Shown: positions 36,828 through 47,789, counted from the stretch's first letter. The stretch: 64,000 nucleotides of DNA from Pseudomonas tructae (GCF_004214895.1 NZ_CP035952.1:4102501-4166500); one strand, 5' to 3'. Numbers and translations are program-made. Notes: generated from the letters alone by a model not told the origin.

Positions 36828-37352
36828 TCAGTTGACGCTGATGTGAGCCCATTGGGGGCACGCGGCTTCGTCGATCTGCACCGGACAATGCACCGGCACC
36901 TGGTCAAACAGGCTCAGCAGGTCGGCGTTGCGCAAGCGCACGCAGCCATGGGACAACGGCACGCCCATAGGTTCGCTATCGGGCGTGCCATGCAAGTAGA
37001 TGTAACGACGAAAGGTATCGACCAGCCCCAAGCGATTGACGCCCGGCTCGCAACCGCTAAGCCAGAGTATGCGCGTGAGGATCCAGTCGCGACCGGGATA
37101 TTGTTCATGCAGCTCGGCCGACCAGGTCTCGCCCGTCCAGCGTCGTCCGCGCAGCACTGCGCCTTGCGGCAGACCAGCGCCGATCTTGGCGCGCACCTGG
37201 TGGCGTCCACGGGGCGTACAGCCCGAGCCATTGAGTTCACCGGCGCCGTTTTGCGCAGTGGAGACCTCGAGGCGCAGGCGCAACTGCCCCTGGGCGAACC
37301 CGTAGAGGCATTGATCGGTGAGGGAAATGTGCAGGAAATCGAGACTGGCCAT
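36828..37352 (-). CDS. L,D-transpeptidase (YkuD domain) protein
   Basis: A 174-residue protein with the YkuD active-site motif HGTPDSEPMGVPLSHGCVRL: His, then S-H-G-C-V-R containing the nucleophile Cys (about residue 137). YkuD enzymes make 3-3 peptidoglycan crosslinks or attach proteins to the wall. No signal peptide is visible (it starts MASLDFLHISLT), so it may be cytoplasmic or exported by another route. Close coupling to nagZ suggests a link with wall recycling. Confidence 0.88.
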   Translation of the reverse strand: MASLDFLHISLTDQCLYGFAQGQLRLRLEVSTAQNGAGELNGSGCTPRGRHQVRAKIGAGLPQGAVLRGRRWTGETWSAELHEQYPGRDWILTRILWLSGCEPGVNRLGLVDTFRRYIYLHGTPDSEPMGVPLSHGCVRLRNADLLSLFDQVPVHCPVQIDEAACPQWAHISVN

Positions 37353-37398
37353 GGGGCGCTAGCTTAGCCGATGCCGCTCGCCGCGCCCAGCCGTGGCA

Positions 37399-38112
37399 TC
37401 AGGCCTTGGCAGCGGCCGCGCTGCTGGTGGACTTGCTGCGCGGGCGCAGTTGCGCGGCCGCCATGACCTCGTCGGTGACGCCGCTGTCGGCGCGCATGCC
37501 GGCGGCCAGGAACGGCACCATCAGGCGCATGACCTGTTCGATCGAGGTGTTGATGCCAAAATCGGTTTCGGCAATGGCCCGCAAGGCCTTGATCCCGGAC
37601 ATGCTGAACGCTGCGGCGCCGAGCATGAAGTGCACGCGCCAGAACAGCTCGATCGGCGGGATGCGCGGGGCGGCTTCGTTGACCAGCAGCATGTAGCGGC
37701 GGAACACCTTGCCGTACATGTCTTCCAGGTAACGGCGCAGGTGGCCCTGGCTCTGGCTGAAGGCCAGGCCAAGCAGGCGCATGAAGATCGACAGGTCGTT
37801 GCCGCTGCGTGGTTGCACCACCAGCGCCTGCTCGACCAGCATCTCCAGCAGCTCTTCAAGGGTAGGCTTTTGCTCGGGGCGTGACTGGCGACGCTCCAGT
37901 TCGCGCTCAAGGCTTGCGCAGAACGGCCCGAGGAAGCGCGAGAAGACTGCCTGGATCAGGGCCTTCTTGGAACCGAAGTGGTAGTTCACCGCCGCCAGGT
38001 TGACGCCGGCCTTGCTGGTGATCAGCCGCAATGAGGTTTCGGCAAAACCTTTTTCCGCGAACAACTGCTCGGCAGCATCGAGAATGCGTTCTACGGTTTC
38101 CGACTGGGCCAT
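37399..38112 (-). CDS. psrA: TetR-family regulator PsrA
   Basis: A 237-residue regulator with an N-terminal TetR HTH (ILDAAEQLFAEKGFAETSL, then the recognition helix in KAGVNLAAVNYHFGSKKAL). PsrA of Pseudomonas binds long-chain fatty acids, represses itself and fadBA, and activates rpoS. The start MAQSETVER has normal length. An excellent palindromic PsrA-type operator lies 26 bases upstream, and fadBA is in the same window. The Ala/Ser-rich C-terminus (SSAAAAKA) is a typical disordered tail. Confidence 0.94.
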   Translation of the reverse strand: MAQSETVERILDAAEQLFAEKGFAETSLRLITSKAGVNLAAVNYHFGSKKALIQAVFSRFLGPFCASLERELERRQSRPEQKPTLEELLEMLVEQALVVQPRSGNDLSIFMRLLGLAFSQSQGHLRRYLEDMYGKVFRRYMLLVNEAAPRIPPIELFWRVHFMLGAAAFSMSGIKALRAIAETDFGINTSIEQVMRLMVPFLAAGMRADSGVTDEVMAAAQLRPRSKSTSSAAAAKA

Positions 38113-38137
38113 GACTACTCCGCCTGACAAACACTTG

Positions 38138-38157
38138 TTTGAAACATACGTTTCAAA
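38138..38157. promoter_or_regulatory. PsrA operator
   Basis: TTTGAAAC-ATAC-GTTTCAAA is a palindrome with 8-bp arms and contains the PsrA core G/CAAAC-N4-GTTTG/C. It sits just upstream of psrA, as expected for autorepression. Confidence 0.85.
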
Positions 38158-38226
38158 GTGGTGATCTGTCAAGTCCGCACAGCCGTTTCGCGGCCATACG
38201 GTCACGTATTAAATCACAGTCACACG

Positions 38227-38288
38227 CTTCAAGCTGCAAGGCACAAGCGGCAAGTGGGTTCGACACCGCTCCTTCTTGCAGCTTGACG
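38227..38288. repeat. inverted AAGCTGCAAG repeat
   Basis: CTTCAAGCTGCAAG (38227-38240) and CTTGCAGCTTGACG (38275-38288) are inverted copies matching at 12 of 14 bases, with more GCAAG units around them. It belongs to the AAGCTGCAAG-type repeats scattered in Pseudomonas intergenic regions. It lies between psrA and lexA promoters. Confidence 0.7.
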
Positions 38289-38306
38289 CTTGCAGCTCGC
38301 CTCATA

Positions 38307-38322
38307 CTGTATATAATCCCAG
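38307..38322. promoter_or_regulatory. LexA (SOS) box 1
   Basis: CTGTATATAATCCCAG fits CTG-N10-CAG with a TATA-rich left half. It is the distal of two boxes before lexA. Confidence 0.9.
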
Positions 38323-38325
38323 TCA

Positions 38326-38341
38326 CTGTATAAAAAGACAG
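38326..38341. promoter_or_regulatory. LexA (SOS) box 2
   Basis: CTGTATAAAAAGACAG fits CTG-N10-CAG and begins 19 bases after the first box, nearly two helical turns, allowing side-by-side LexA dimers. It ends 10 bases before the lexA ATG. Confidence 0.93.
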
Positions 38342-38351
38342 AGCGATCGAC

Positions 38352-38960
38352 ATGCTAAAACTGACGCCACGCCAAGCTGAGATTCTGGCTTTTATCAAAC
38401 GTTGCCTGGAAGACAACGGCTTCCCTCCGACCCGTGCGGAGATTGCCCAGCAGCTCGGTTTCAAATCGCCCAACGCCGCTGAAGAACATCTCAAGGCCCT
38501 GGCCCGCAAGGGTGCGATCGAAATGACCCCGGGCGCGTCACGTGGCATTCGCATCCCCGGCTTCGAGGCCAAACCCGACGACAGCGGCTTGCCGATCATC
38601 GGCCGGGTGGCTGCCGGCGCACCGATCCTCGCCCAGCAACACATCGAAGAATCCTGCAACATCAATCCGGCCTTCTTCCACCCCCGCGCCGACTACCTGC
38701 TGCGCGTTCACGGCATGAGCATGAAGGATGTCGGCATCGTCGACGGCGACCTGCTGGCCGTACACACCTGCCGCGAAGCCCGCAACGGCCAGATCGTCGT
38801 CGCCCGTATCGGCGACGAGGTCACGGTCAAGCGCTTCAAGCGCGAAGGCAGCAAGGTCTGGCTGATTGCCGAGAACCCCGAATTCGCCCCCATCGAAGTC
38901 AACCTGAAAGACCAGGAGCTGGTGATCGAGGGCTTGAGCGTCGGCGTCATACGCCGGTAA
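38352..38960 (+). CDS. lexA: SOS repressor LexA
   Basis: Represses the SOS regulon and self-cleaves when RecA is activated. The 202-residue protein has an N-terminal winged HTH (1-70), cleavage site Ala88-Gly89 in RVAAGAP, and the Ser123/Lys160 dyad (GMSMKD and TVKRF). It starts just after two LexA boxes, so it is autoregulated, and is followed 10 bases later by sulA. Confidence 0.98.
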   Translation: MLKLTPRQAEILAFIKRCLEDNGFPPTRAEIAQQLGFKSPNAAEEHLKALARKGAIEMTPGASRGIRIPGFEAKPDDSGLPIIGRVAAGAPILAQQHIEESCNINPAFFHPRADYLLRVHGMSMKDVGIVDGDLLAVHTCREARNGQIVVARIGDEVTVKRFKREGSKVWLIAENPEFAPIEVNLKDQELVIEGLSVGVIRR

Positions 38961-38970
38961 AGGAGGCATC

Positions 38971-39465
38971 ATGCAGTTTCCCCCTGCGTCACAGAACGTA
39001 CCGCTGCAAGCGCAATTGCCACTGTTCGAGGCATTCCTCGCCCAGCCGGTGCTGCCCGGCCTGAAAAACACCAAGCCTGCGCCCCACCCCGGCGCAGCCC
39101 AGGTGTTCAGCGAGGTGTCTTTGCGTGGCGCACTGGGTAGCTGCCAGAGCCTGTTGGCGCCGATGCTGCGTGAACTGAGCGAGCTGAGCGAAGAGCATGA
39201 CGCCCGCTGGCTAACCCTGATCGCCCCGCCCGCCAGCCTGACCCAGGCCTGGCTGCGCGAGGCCGGCCTGAACCGCGAACGCATTCTGCTGCTGCAACCA
39301 CGTGGCAACCAGAGTGCCCTGCAATTGGCCTGCGACGCCTTGCGCCTGGGCCGCAGCCACACCGTGGTCAGCTGGCTCAACACTGTCAGCAGCAGCGCCC
39401 GCCAGCAACTGAGCAACGCCGCTCGTGCGGGAGACGCACAAAGCCTGAACATCCGCCTCGGCTGA
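38971..39465 (+). CDS. sulA: cell-division inhibitor SulA
   Basis: Blocks FtsZ polymerisation during the SOS response. The 164-residue protein has the SulA core: FSEVSLRGALGSCQSLLAPM, LTLIAPP, the WLREAGLNRERILLLQP segment and SALQLACDALRLGRSHTVVSWL. An AGGAGG site precedes the ATG. It forms an operon with lexA, so it is controlled by the two SOS boxes. Confidence 0.95.
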   Translation: MQFPPASQNVPLQAQLPLFEAFLAQPVLPGLKNTKPAPHPGAAQVFSEVSLRGALGSCQSLLAPMLRELSELSEEHDARWLTLIAPPASLTQAWLREAGLNRERILLLQPRGNQSALQLACDALRLGRSHTVVSWLNTVSSSARQQLSNAARAGDAQSLNIRLG

Positions 39466-39531
39466 TACTCAGGTCTGTCTCAATAGTTGATTTCGCCAGG
39501 CTTTCTCAGGACGAGAAAGCCACACAGGCGA

Positions 39532-39765
39532 TCAGTGCAGGACCCGCGGCCCCTCGTCGCGCTCGATCTCACCCTCTACCAGCTTGCCAGCCATCTGCAC
39601 GCCAACACTGAGCATGGCCTTGGCCACTTCGACATGCTGACCTTGCAAAAAGGCTTTGGCGTCCTCGGAGAAATCCAGGGTTACCAACGAACCTTCGTCC
39701 TCGGCACGGCGCAGCTCGATCCGGCCATCAGGCAACTCGACAATTTCTAGAAAGGACGTTGGCAT
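39532..39765 (-). CDS. small conserved protein, function unknown
   Basis: A 77-residue acidic protein beginning MPTSFLEIVELPDG, with a beta-hairpin-like N-terminal half (GRIELRRAEDE) and a helix (AKAFLQGQHVEVAKAMLSVGVQM). The start with AAAGGACG upstream was chosen over a more distal one. It lies in a run of minus-strand genes (topA, DUF6586, this) conserved beside lexA-sulA in Pseudomonas. No domain is recognised. Confidence 0.8.
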   Translation of the reverse strand: MPTSFLEIVELPDGRIELRRAEDEGSLVTLDFSEDAKAFLQGQHVEVAKAMLSVGVQMAGKLVEGEIERDEGPRVLH

Positions 39766-39815
39766 AAGGGGCTGTTCTCCACGAAAGACCAGCATTGTAC
39801 CAGCCAGCGCCCCAA

Positions 39816-40337
39816 TCAGCACTCACTCAAGCCCTCGCGAAAACGCACTGTGAGCCCCTTGAGATTCTGCCGCCAGCCTTCCAGCTCTTCGCGCGACAGC
39901 GCTGGCACCTCGGCTTGATCAAGGCTCACCGCCTGGATCAGGGGCTGGGTGACATCGGTTTTGGGCGCTTTTTTCGCGACCGGCGGTCGGAACAAATCGG
40001 CATAAGCGGCAAGCAGTTGGGCCAGCCAGGTCTCGCGCTGTTCGGCCAGTTCAACCAGTTCAGCCATCTCCGGAATAGCGACGGCCTCAAGCACTTCACG
40101 GGTCAGCAACAGCTCGGCACGGGGTGCGCCGGCCTGGGGCAAGCGATAAAAGCCGGCAATCTCATGGCACAGGCCCAGCAGTGCGCCGTACAGGTGAAAC
40201 AGTGCCGATTCACGCTCGGCCTGGATCAACGCCTGGGCGTTCATGGCCCGGCTTTCCTGCGCCTTGCCGAGGGCCTCGAGGGACAGGCCTGCGAAGTAAA
40301 TCTTCTGATTGGTACGGGTGTAGAGTTCCTGGGCCAT
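39816..40337 (-). CDS. DUF6586 family protein
   Basis: A 173-residue protein opening MAQELYTRTNQKIYFAGLSL, predicted to be mostly helical, with no signal or membrane segment. It is conserved at this position between topA and lexA-sulA in Pseudomonas. Function unknown. GGAGGG lies eight bases upstream of the ATG. About 50 bases separate it from the downstream small gene. Confidence 0.82.
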   Translation of the reverse strand: MAQELYTRTNQKIYFAGLSLEALGKAQESRAMNAQALIQAERESALFHLYGALLGLCHEIAGFYRLPQAGAPRAELLLTREVLEAVAIPEMAELVELAEQRETWLAQLLAAYADLFRPPVAKKAPKTDVTQPLIQAVSLDQAEVPALSREELEGWRQNLKGLTVRFREGLSEC

Positions 40338-40390
40338 CTGGGTGCCCTCCGAAAGGCTGCAAGGCGGCCTGTCAATTTGACCTTAAATGC

Positions 40391-40451
40391 ATCGCGGGGC
40401 AAGCCCGCTCCCACAGGCTAACCACCTGTGGGAGCGGGCTTGCCCCGCGAT
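40391..40451. repeat. REP palindrome (pair)
   Basis: Two full inverted units, ATCGCGGGGCAAGCCCGCTC and its complement, joined by an inner stem CCCACAGG/CCTGTGGG. It lies between topA and the DUF6586 gene on the minus strand, followed on the plus side by a T-run. Confidence 0.95.
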
Positions 40452-40469
40452 TTTTACCTGAACAGCCGA

Positions 40470-43082
40470 TCAGCGCTTGTCTTCGACCTTCCAGGCATTA
40501 CCGTCGTAGAACGCGCGCCAGCCAGTCGGCTTGCCATCAACCTCGGTCTGCACATACTGCTCCTTGGTCTTGCGGCTGTAGCGGATGACCGCCGGACGAC
40601 CCTCTGGGTCTTTCTTCGGCGCTTCGCAGAGGAAGTGGTACTTCGGATCGATTTCATCCTTGTGCGGAACGATCTCGATCACCAGCGGTGCGCGGGTTTC
40701 GCGGTTTTTCGGGAACTGGCTGGCCGCCAGGAACAACCCCGATGCGCCATCACGCAGCACATAGGTGTCGTTGACCTTCTCGCACTTGAGCTCCGGCATT
40801 TTCACCGCGTCCATCTTCGGCGGCGCCGCCTCGCCGCTCTTGAGCAGCTTGCGGGTGTTCTTGCACTCGGCATTGGTGCAACCGAAGAACTTGCCGAAAC
40901 GGCCGGTCTTGAGCTGCATCTCACTACCGCACTTGTCGCACTCCAGGCTCGGCCCTTCGTAGCCCTTGATGCGGTAGCTACCCTCTTCGATCTCGTAGCC
41001 GGTGCAATCTGGGTTGTTACCGCAGATGTGCAGCTTGTGCTTCTCGTCGAGCAGGTAGGCGTCCATGGCCGTCGAGCAGATCGGGCAGCGGTGCTTGTTG
41101 AGCAGTACTCGCGATTCCGACTCACCCTCGTCGTCGGCAGCGATTTCATCGCCCGGCACCAGATTGACAGTGGCCTTGCAGCGCTCCTTGGGCGGCAGGC
41201 TGTAACCCGAGCAGCCAAGGAACACGCCAGTGGAGGCGGTGCGGATCATCATCGGCCGGCCACATTCCTTGCAGGCAATGTTGGTCAGGGTCGGCTGGTT
41301 GGCACGCATGCCCTTCTCGCTGTCTTCGGCCAGCTTCAACTTGTTGCTGAAATCGCCGTAGAACTCGTCGAGGACGTTCTTCCAGTCACGCTCACCCTGG
41401 GCCACGTCATCGAGGTTTTCCTCCATGCCGGCAGTGAAACCGTAGTCCATCAGGTTGGCGAAGCTCTCGGACAGGCGTTCGGTAACGATGTCGCCCATTT
41501 TCTCGGAGTAGAACCGGCGATTGTGCAAGGTCACGTAACCGCGGTCCTGGATGGTCGAGATAATCGCCGCATAGGTCGAAGGACGACCGATACCGCGTTT
41601 TTCCATCTCCTTGACCAGGCTGGCTTCGGAGTAGCGCGCCGGTGGCTTGGTGAAGTGCTGGCTGGGGTCGATCTGGATCAGCTTGAGCACTTCGCCCTGG
41701 TTCATTTCCGGCAGCACATCGTCATCGCCCGGCTTGCTCTGCTGTGGCAACACCCGGGTGTAACCGTCGAACTTGAGGATGCGACCCTTGGCACGCAGCT
41801 CGAAGTTGCCTGCGGTGACGCTGACGGTCGTCGACAGGTACTGCGCAGGTGGCATCTGGCAGGCCAGGAACTGGCGCCAGATCAGCTCGTACAAGCGCTC
41901 GGCATCACGCTCCATGCCGCTGAGCTTGGTCGGATGGGTATTGACGTCGGATGGCCGGATCGCTTCGTGCGCTTCCTGGGCCCCCTCTTTGCTGCCATAG
42001 ACAATCGGCGCTTCGGGCAAGTATTTCTTGCCGAACTCGCTTTCGATATAGCTGCGGGCCATATCCACCGCATCGACCGAGAGGTTGGTCGAGTCAGTAC
42101 GCATGTAGGTGATGTAGCCAGCTTCGTACAGACGCTGGGCCATCATCATGGTTTTCTTCACGCCGAAGCCCAGCCGGTTGCTCGCCGCCTGCTGCAGGGT
42201 CGAGGTGATGAACGGCGCCGACGGCTTGCTGCTGGTCGGGCGGTCTTCACGTTTGGCCACGGTGTAGCTGGAGGACTTGAGCTGCGCAAGCGCGGCCATG
42301 GCCTGAGCTTCGTTGAGCGGCTTGAAGGCTTCGCCGTTCTCGCGGGCCACTTCGAAACGTACCTTGGCGTCCTTGGCGGTGCCCAGGTCGGCGTGCACTT
42401 CCCAGTACTCTTCAGGGATGAAGGCACGGATCTCGCGCTCACGCTCGACCACCAGCTTCACTGCTACCGACTGCACACGGCCGGCAGACAGGCCACGGGC
42501 GATCTTTGCCCACAGCAGCGGCGAGACCATATAGCCCACCACGCGATCGAGGAAGCGCCGCGCCTGCTGGGCGTTGACCCGGTCGATATCCAGCTCGCCA
42601 GGCTGCGAGAACGCTTCCTGGATGGCTTTCTTGGTGATTTCGTTGAACACCACACGCTTATAGCGGCTGTCATCACCACCGATGGCTTCGCGCAGGTGCC
42701 AGGCAATGGCTTCCCCCTCGCGATCCAAGTCGGTTGCGAGATAGATGGTGTCGGCGTCTTTGGCCAGGCGACGCAATTCGTCGATGACCTTCTCCTTGCC
42801 CGGGAGAATCTCGTACTTGGCTTTCCAGCCGTGATCTGGGTCGACACCCATGCGTGCGACCAGCTGCTTGCGCGCCTTCTCTTTCGGCGACAGGGCCGGC
42901 GCTTCGCCTGCGGCGGCCTTGCCACGCTTGGCGGCCGGCTCTTTGCTGGCGCTGGCCGAACCGCTGGTGGGCAGGTCTCGGATATGGCCGATACTCGACT
43001 TCACCACGTACTGGCTGCCCAGGTACTTGTTGATGGTCTTGGCCTTAGCCGGGGATTCCACAATGACCAGCGATTTGCCCAT
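40470..43082 (-). CDS. topA: DNA topoisomerase I
   Basis: Relaxes negative supercoils. The 870-residue type IA enzyme has an N-terminal TOPRIM domain ([25 protein letters not shown]), the active-site Tyr in [11 protein letters not shown], and a C-terminal zinc-ribbon region: [20 protein letters not shown] with FGCTNAEC. A basic linker (about 45-70) follows the first TOPRIM strand. A lone REP element lies downstream. Confidence 0.98.
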   Translation of the reverse strand: MGKSLVIVESPAKAKTINKYLGSQYVVKSSIGHIRDLPTSGSASASKEPAAKRGKAAAGEAPALSPKEKARKQLVARMGVDPDHGWKAKYEILPGKEKVIDELRRLAKDADTIYLATDLDREGEAIAWHLREAIGGDDSRYKRVVFNEITKKAIQEAFSQPGELDIDRVNAQQARRFLDRVVGYMVSPLLWAKIARGLSAGRVQSVAVKLVVEREREIRAFIPEEYWEVHADLGTAKDAKVRFEVARENGEAFKPLNEAQAMAALAQLKSSSYTVAKREDRPTSSKPSAPFITSTLQQAASNRLGFGVKKTMMMAQRLYEAGYITYMRTDSTNLSVDAVDMARSYIESEFGKKYLPEAPIVYGSKEGAQEAHEAIRPSDVNTHPTKLSGMERDAERLYELIWRQFLACQMPPAQYLSTTVSVTAGNFELRAKGRILKFDGYTRVLPQQSKPGDDDVLPEMNQGEVLKLIQIDPSQHFTKPPARYSEASLVKEMEKRGIGRPSTYAAIISTIQDRGYVTLHNRRFYSEKMGDIVTERLSESFANLMDYGFTAGMEENLDDVAQGERDWKNVLDEFYGDFSNKLKLAEDSEKGMRANQPTLTNIACKECGRPMMIRTASTGVFLGCSGYSLPPKERCKATVNLVPGDEIAADDEGESESRVLLNKHRCPICSTAMDAYLLDEKHKLHICGNNPDCTGYEIEEGSYRIKGYEGPSLECDKCGSEMQLKTGRFGKFFGCTNAECKNTRKLLKSGEAAPPKMDAVKMPELKCEKVNDTYVLRDGASGLFLAASQFPKNRETRAPLVIEIVPHKDEIDPKYHFLCEAPKKDPEGRPAVIRYSRKTKEQYVQTEVDGKPTGWRAFYDGNAWKVEDKR

Positions 43083-43182
43083 GGATCGGAAAATTCCTGA
43101 ATACTGAAAATAAAAACACGGCAGGTACCTGACGCGGCACCGCTATATATAGTGGCAACACAGTGAGGTCAAGCGCGGGGCT

Positions 43183-43434
43183 CTAGCCACCCTCGGCATC
43201 GGGCCGGGAAAACACCCCGTCTTCAGCCTTGACCAAAGCAAAGCGCGGCACTTGCTCGCCGTCAACCTCGACCGACTCGAGAAACATCGACAGCGGTCGT
43301 ACCCACAGGCCGAATTCACCGTACAACGCCTGGTAGAACACTACCCACTCCTCGGTCTCGGAATGCCGCGCGGTGCCGAACACACGATACTCAGGCCCCT
43401 TGTAATGCCGGTATACGCCTGGTTGTATCTGCAT
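43183..43434 (-). CDS. DUF1653 family protein
   Basis: An 83-residue protein with the DUF1653 pattern: PGVYRHYKGPEYRV, then VVFYQALYGEFGLWVRPLSMF. The family is a small beta-rich fold of unknown function. The ATG giving MQIQPG has AAGAGG at a good distance; a GTG nine bases upstream would sit on top of that site. It is downstream of topA's start and not in an evident operon. Confidence 0.9.
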   Translation of the reverse strand: MQIQPGVYRHYKGPEYRVFGTARHSETEEWVVFYQALYGEFGLWVRPLSMFLESVEVDGEQVPRFALVKAEDGVFSRPDAEGG

Positions 43435-43469
43435 GTTGCTCACCCTCTTGAAAAAAAATCCTGCAAAAA

Positions 43470-43500
43470 CAAAAACCGGGGCACCAGGCCCCGGTTTCCA
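43470..43500 (-). terminator. intrinsic terminator of fadBA
   Basis: AACCGGGGC and GCCCCGGTT form a 9-bp stem around ACCAG. On the minus strand it is followed by TTTTTGTTTTTG, 12 bases beyond the fadA stop. Confidence 0.92.
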
Positions 43501-43512
43501 TCGAGCGATGCG

Positions 43513-44703
<1,191 letters not shown>

Positions 44704-44719
44704 CTATATCGTTGGGCGC

Positions 44720-46867
44720 TTAACCGAAGAAGCTCTGGCCATTCTTGGCCATTTCACGCAGCTTCGCGGTGGGGTGATACAGCGGACCCAGATCGGCGTA
44801 TTTGTCGGCCAGGGCAACGAATTCGGCTACACCGATCGAGTCGATGTAACGCAGCGCACCGCCACGGAAGGGAGGGAAACCAATACCGTAGACCAGGCCC
44901 ATGTCGGCTTCGGCGGCGGTATCGACGATGCCGTCTTCCAGGCAGCGAACGGTTTCCAGGCACAGCGGGATCATCATCCAGTTGATGATGTCTTCGTCGC
45001 TGACTTCGCGCTGCTCGTAGACGATCGGCTTGAGCACTTCGAGGACAGCCGCGTCGGCGACTTTCTTCGGCTTGCCGCGCTTGTCGGTCTCGTAGGCGTA
45101 GAAGCCCTTGCCATTCTTCTGGCCCAGGCGCTTGGCTTCGTAGAGCACATCGATGGCCGAGCGACGATCGTCCTTCATGCGGTCCGGGAAGCCTTCAGCC
45201 ATGACGTCACGGCCGTGGTGGCCGGTGTCGATGCCGACCACGTCCATCAGGTAGGCCGGGCCCATTGGCCAGCCGAATTTTTCCATGATCTTGTCGATGC
45301 GCACGAAGTCGATACCGGCGCTGACCAGCTTGGCGAAACCGCCGAAGTACGGGAACAGAACGCGGTTGACCAAAAAGCCCGGGCAGTCGTTGACCACGAT
45401 CGGGTTCTTGCCCATCTTCTTGGCGTAGGCCACGGTGGTGGCAACGGCCACTTCACTGGACTTCTCGCCACGGATAACTTCGACCAGCGGCATCATGTGC
45501 ACCGGGTTGAAGAAGTGCATGCCGACGAAGTTTTCCGGACGCTTGAGGGCCTTGGCCAGCAAGTTGATGGAGATGGTCGAGGTGTTCGACGCCAGGATCG
45601 CGTCTTCTTTCACCTGGCCTTCGACTTCAGCCAGCACCGCCTGCTTGACCTTCGGGTTCTCGACAACGGCTTCGACAACGATGTCGACGTTGGCGAAGTC
45701 ACCGTAGGACAGGGTCGGGCGAATCGCGTTCAGCGCTTCAGCCATTTTCGCCGGGGTCAGGCGGCCTTTCTCAACACGCTTGCCGAGCAGCTTGGAAGCT
45801 TCGTTCAAGCCCAGCTGGATGGCGCTTTCGTTGATGTCCTTCATCAGGATTGGGGTGCCCTTGACCGCCGACTGGTAGGCGATACCGCCACCCATGATGC
45901 CGGCGCCGAGTACGGCAGCCTGCTTCACGTCGTGAGCGATTTCGTCGTGGGCCTTGGCTTTGCGCTTGAGCTCCTGATCGTTGAGGAACAGGCCGATCAG
46001 GCTTTCGGCAACCGAGGTCTTGGCCAGCTTGGCGAAACCTGCGGCTTCGACTTCCAGAGCCTTGTCACGACCGAAGTTGGCGGCCTTCTGGATGCTCTTG
46101 ATCGCTTCGACCGGCGCCGGGTAGTTCGGGCCAGCTTGACCGGCAACGAAACCTTTGGCGGTTTCGAACGACATCATCTGCTCGATGGCGTTGAGCTTGA
46201 GCTTTTCCAGCTTCGGCTGGCGCTTGGCCTTGTGGTCGAGCTCGCCGCTGATGGCGCGCTGAATCAGGTCCAGGGCAGCTGCCTGCAGCAGCTCAGGCAC
46301 CACCACGGCATCGACGGCGCCGACTTTCAGCGCGTCTTCAGCACGGTTTTCCTTGCCGGCGGCAATCCACTCGATGGCGTTGTCGGCACCGATGATGCGT
46401 GGCAGGCGCACGGTACCGCCGAAGCCCGGGTAGATACCCAGCTTGACTTCCGGCAGGCCGATCTTGGCGCTGCTGGCCATGACGCGGTAGTCGGCAGCCA
46501 GGCACATTTCCAGACCGCCGCCCAGGGCGATGCCGTTGATCGCAGCAACGGTCGGCACGCCCAGGTCTTCGAAATCGCTGAAAATCCGGTTGGCTTGCAG
46601 GTTGCCGGCGACCAGTTCGGCCTCTGGCAGCTTGAAGTTATCGACAAACTCGGTGATGTCCGCGCCGACGATGAACACGTCCTTGCCACTGCTGACAATC
46701 ACGCCTTTGATCGATGCGTCGGCTTTGATGGTGTCTACGGCCTGACGCAATTCGTTCAGGGTAAGACGGTTGAACTTGTTGACGGACTCACCCTTGAGGT
46801 CGAACTTCAGTTCGACGATGCCGCTTTCAAGAGCCTTAACCGTGATGGCTTTACCTTCGTAAATCAT
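44720..46867 (-). CDS. fadB: fatty-acid oxidation complex alpha subunit FadB
   Basis: Carries enoyl-CoA hydratase/isomerase and 3-hydroxyacyl-CoA dehydrogenase activities. The 715-residue protein has an N-terminal crotonase domain ([26 protein letters not shown]) and the dehydrogenase NAD motif [13 protein letters not shown] (about 320-332), followed by [14 protein letters not shown]. The ATG (MIYEGKAI) is preceded by GGAGATC. First gene of fadBA; a PsrA-like site lies upstream. Confidence 0.98.
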   Translation of the reverse strand: MIYEGKAITVKALESGIVELKFDLKGESVNKFNRLTLNELRQAVDTIKADASIKGVIVSSGKDVFIVGADITEFVDNFKLPEAELVAGNLQANRIFSDFEDLGVPTVAAINGIALGGGLEMCLAADYRVMASSAKIGLPEVKLGIYPGFGGTVRLPRIIGADNAIEWIAAGKENRAEDALKVGAVDAVVVPELLQAAALDLIQRAISGELDHKAKRQPKLEKLKLNAIEQMMSFETAKGFVAGQAGPNYPAPVEAIKSIQKAANFGRDKALEVEAAGFAKLAKTSVAESLIGLFLNDQELKRKAKAHDEIAHDVKQAAVLGAGIMGGGIAYQSAVKGTPILMKDINESAIQLGLNEASKLLGKRVEKGRLTPAKMAEALNAIRPTLSYGDFANVDIVVEAVVENPKVKQAVLAEVEGQVKEDAILASNTSTISINLLAKALKRPENFVGMHFFNPVHMMPLVEVIRGEKSSEVAVATTVAYAKKMGKNPIVVNDCPGFLVNRVLFPYFGGFAKLVSAGIDFVRIDKIMEKFGWPMGPAYLMDVVGIDTGHHGRDVMAEGFPDRMKDDRRSAIDVLYEAKRLGQKNGKGFYAYETDKRGKPKKVADAAVLEVLKPIVYEQREVSDEDIINWMMIPLCLETVRCLEDGIVDTAAEADMGLVYGIGFPPFRGGALRYIDSIGVAEFVALADKYADLGPLYHPTAKLREMAKNGQSFFG

Positions 46868-47208
46868 CAACTGATCTCCACGATATGGAAGCTGAACTGT
46901 ACACGCCGATCGCTGGTGAAAGATCCGGCAGGCCTAAGGCCGTTGTCGCCGAACCCTTGCTCCAGGCACACCCGCCAGCGCGATAGTCGGGATTCTGTAA
47001 GAGCCGTCTGACAATACAAACGCTCAATTCATACGCCCGTTTGATTTGGGTATGCACACATTCAACGAAAAGATCGCCGTTGTCAAATACCCAAAAGCAG
47101 CGGGATTGCTCGACTTTGCAGTCATTTTCCAATGAAGGGGAGGTAAACACCCAACGCCGTGATGGCACGCCATTCAGTGGCGCGATAGTAGTCAATGGCT
47201 TACACGCA
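46868..47208. other. fadBA upstream region
   Basis: This 341-bp part of a 484-bp gap holds the fadBA promoter on the minus strand. The possible PsrA site at 47030-47043 is the only recognised element; no gene is convincing on either strand. Confidence 0.5.
47030..47043 (-). promoter_or_regulatory. possible PsrA site upstream of fadBA
   Basis: On the minus strand it reads CAAAC-GGGC-GTATG, one base different from the PsrA core CAAAC-N4-GTTTG. It lies 163 bases before fadB, which PsrA is known to repress in Pseudomonas. Weaker than the psrA site. Confidence 0.45.
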
Positions 47209-47223
47209 TTGATCATTGATCAA
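47209..47223. promoter_or_regulatory. perfect FNR/ANR-like palindrome
   Basis: TTGATCATTGATCAA is a perfect 7-1-7 palindrome. It resembles the ANR/FNR box TTGAT-N4-ATCAA but has five bases between the half-sites, so ANR binding is uncertain. It lies about 50 bases before a possible -10 (TAAGAT, 47260-47265) of the candidate small RNA. Confidence 0.45.
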
Positions 47224-47271
47224 CGCCGAACACGAGCGCAATTGGAAAGCGGATAGCCGTAAGATGGCTAC

Positions 47272-47340
47272 ACTGGAAGGGATTGAAACATTACACCGGC
47301 CTGCCTGGCCTGTCCGCCCGATCTTTGCATCGGGCTTTTT
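47272..47340 (+). ncRNA. candidate small RNA ending in an intrinsic terminator
   Basis: A strong plus-strand terminator at 47316-47340 has no plus-strand gene before it: the genes on both sides are on the minus strand. A TAAGAT -10-like box at 47260 would start transcription near 47272, giving an RNA of about 70 bases with a GGCC-TGCCT-GGCC hairpin before the terminator and an unpaired CTGGAAGGGATTG 5' part. No open frame with a ribosome-binding site was seen. Expression and the exact start are inferred. Confidence 0.45.
47316..47340 (+). terminator. intrinsic terminator, plus strand
   Basis: GCCCGAT and ATCGGGC pair over 7 bp around CTTTGC, followed by five T. On the minus strand there is no T-run after the stem, so it is not the end of the neighbouring minus-strand gene. 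Confidence 0.85.
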
Positions 47341-47351
47341 ATTGATGGCGA

Positions 47352-47789
47352 TCAGGCCAGGGCCTTGAGGACCCCGGCAATATCCTGCAATACAGACGTT
47401 TCGCCGCGCTCTCCCCAGTACAAGGCAACCATTTGCGGGCCTGCCTCGACCTTGAAGACACTCTCTGGCAAACGCGCCAACTGCTCGGCATGCACCGCAT
47501 CGGTGCACGGCTCGCGCCATTGGTTGAGCCATACACCGGGAGTGGTTTGCCAGTAGCACCAGCTGTCGCTACGACCCTGGCGCCGGGGCCGCAGGTACTG
47601 TGCACAAGGGCTCGGCGGCTCTTTGGGCAGCCAGTGCGGCCATTCCTGGGGCGCCAGCTGCATGTTCAAGCCCATGCGCCGCGCCTCCATGCGCAGCGCC
47701 ATCCGGCCACTCTGGCTGCGCGAAGGGCGCAGCCAGGCCAGGGGGCTGAGAATCAGCGCAAGGATTGACACCACTACCCAGACCGTCAT
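47352..47789 (-). CDS. membrane-anchored protein of unknown function
   Basis: A 145-residue protein with one N-terminal membrane segment (VWVVVSILALILSPLAWL, about 3-20) and a basic, Trp-rich soluble part (LAPQEWPHWLPKEPPSP). The start MTVWVVV was chosen over an upstream one because it places the hydrophobic segment at the N-terminus. It probably faces the periplasm or cytoplasm as an anchored protein. No family recognised; conserved position next to the universal stress protein gene in Pseudomonas is likely. Confidence 0.75.
   Translation of the reverse strand: MTVWVVVSILALILSPLAWLRPSRSQSGRMALRMEARRMGLNMQLAPQEWPHWLPKEPPSPCAQYLRPRRQGRSDSWCYWQTTPGVWLNQWREPCTDAVHAEQLARLPESVFKVEAGPQMVALYWGERGETSVLQDIAGVLKALA

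Noticed and set aside
40428..43100. 890-codon frame opposite topA
   Set aside because: Same reason: an antisense shadow of topA with no family features, arising from GC-rich codon bias.
47275..47290. GGGATTGAAAC, like the end of some CRISPR repeats
   Set aside because: Occurs once only; no repeats or spacers around it.
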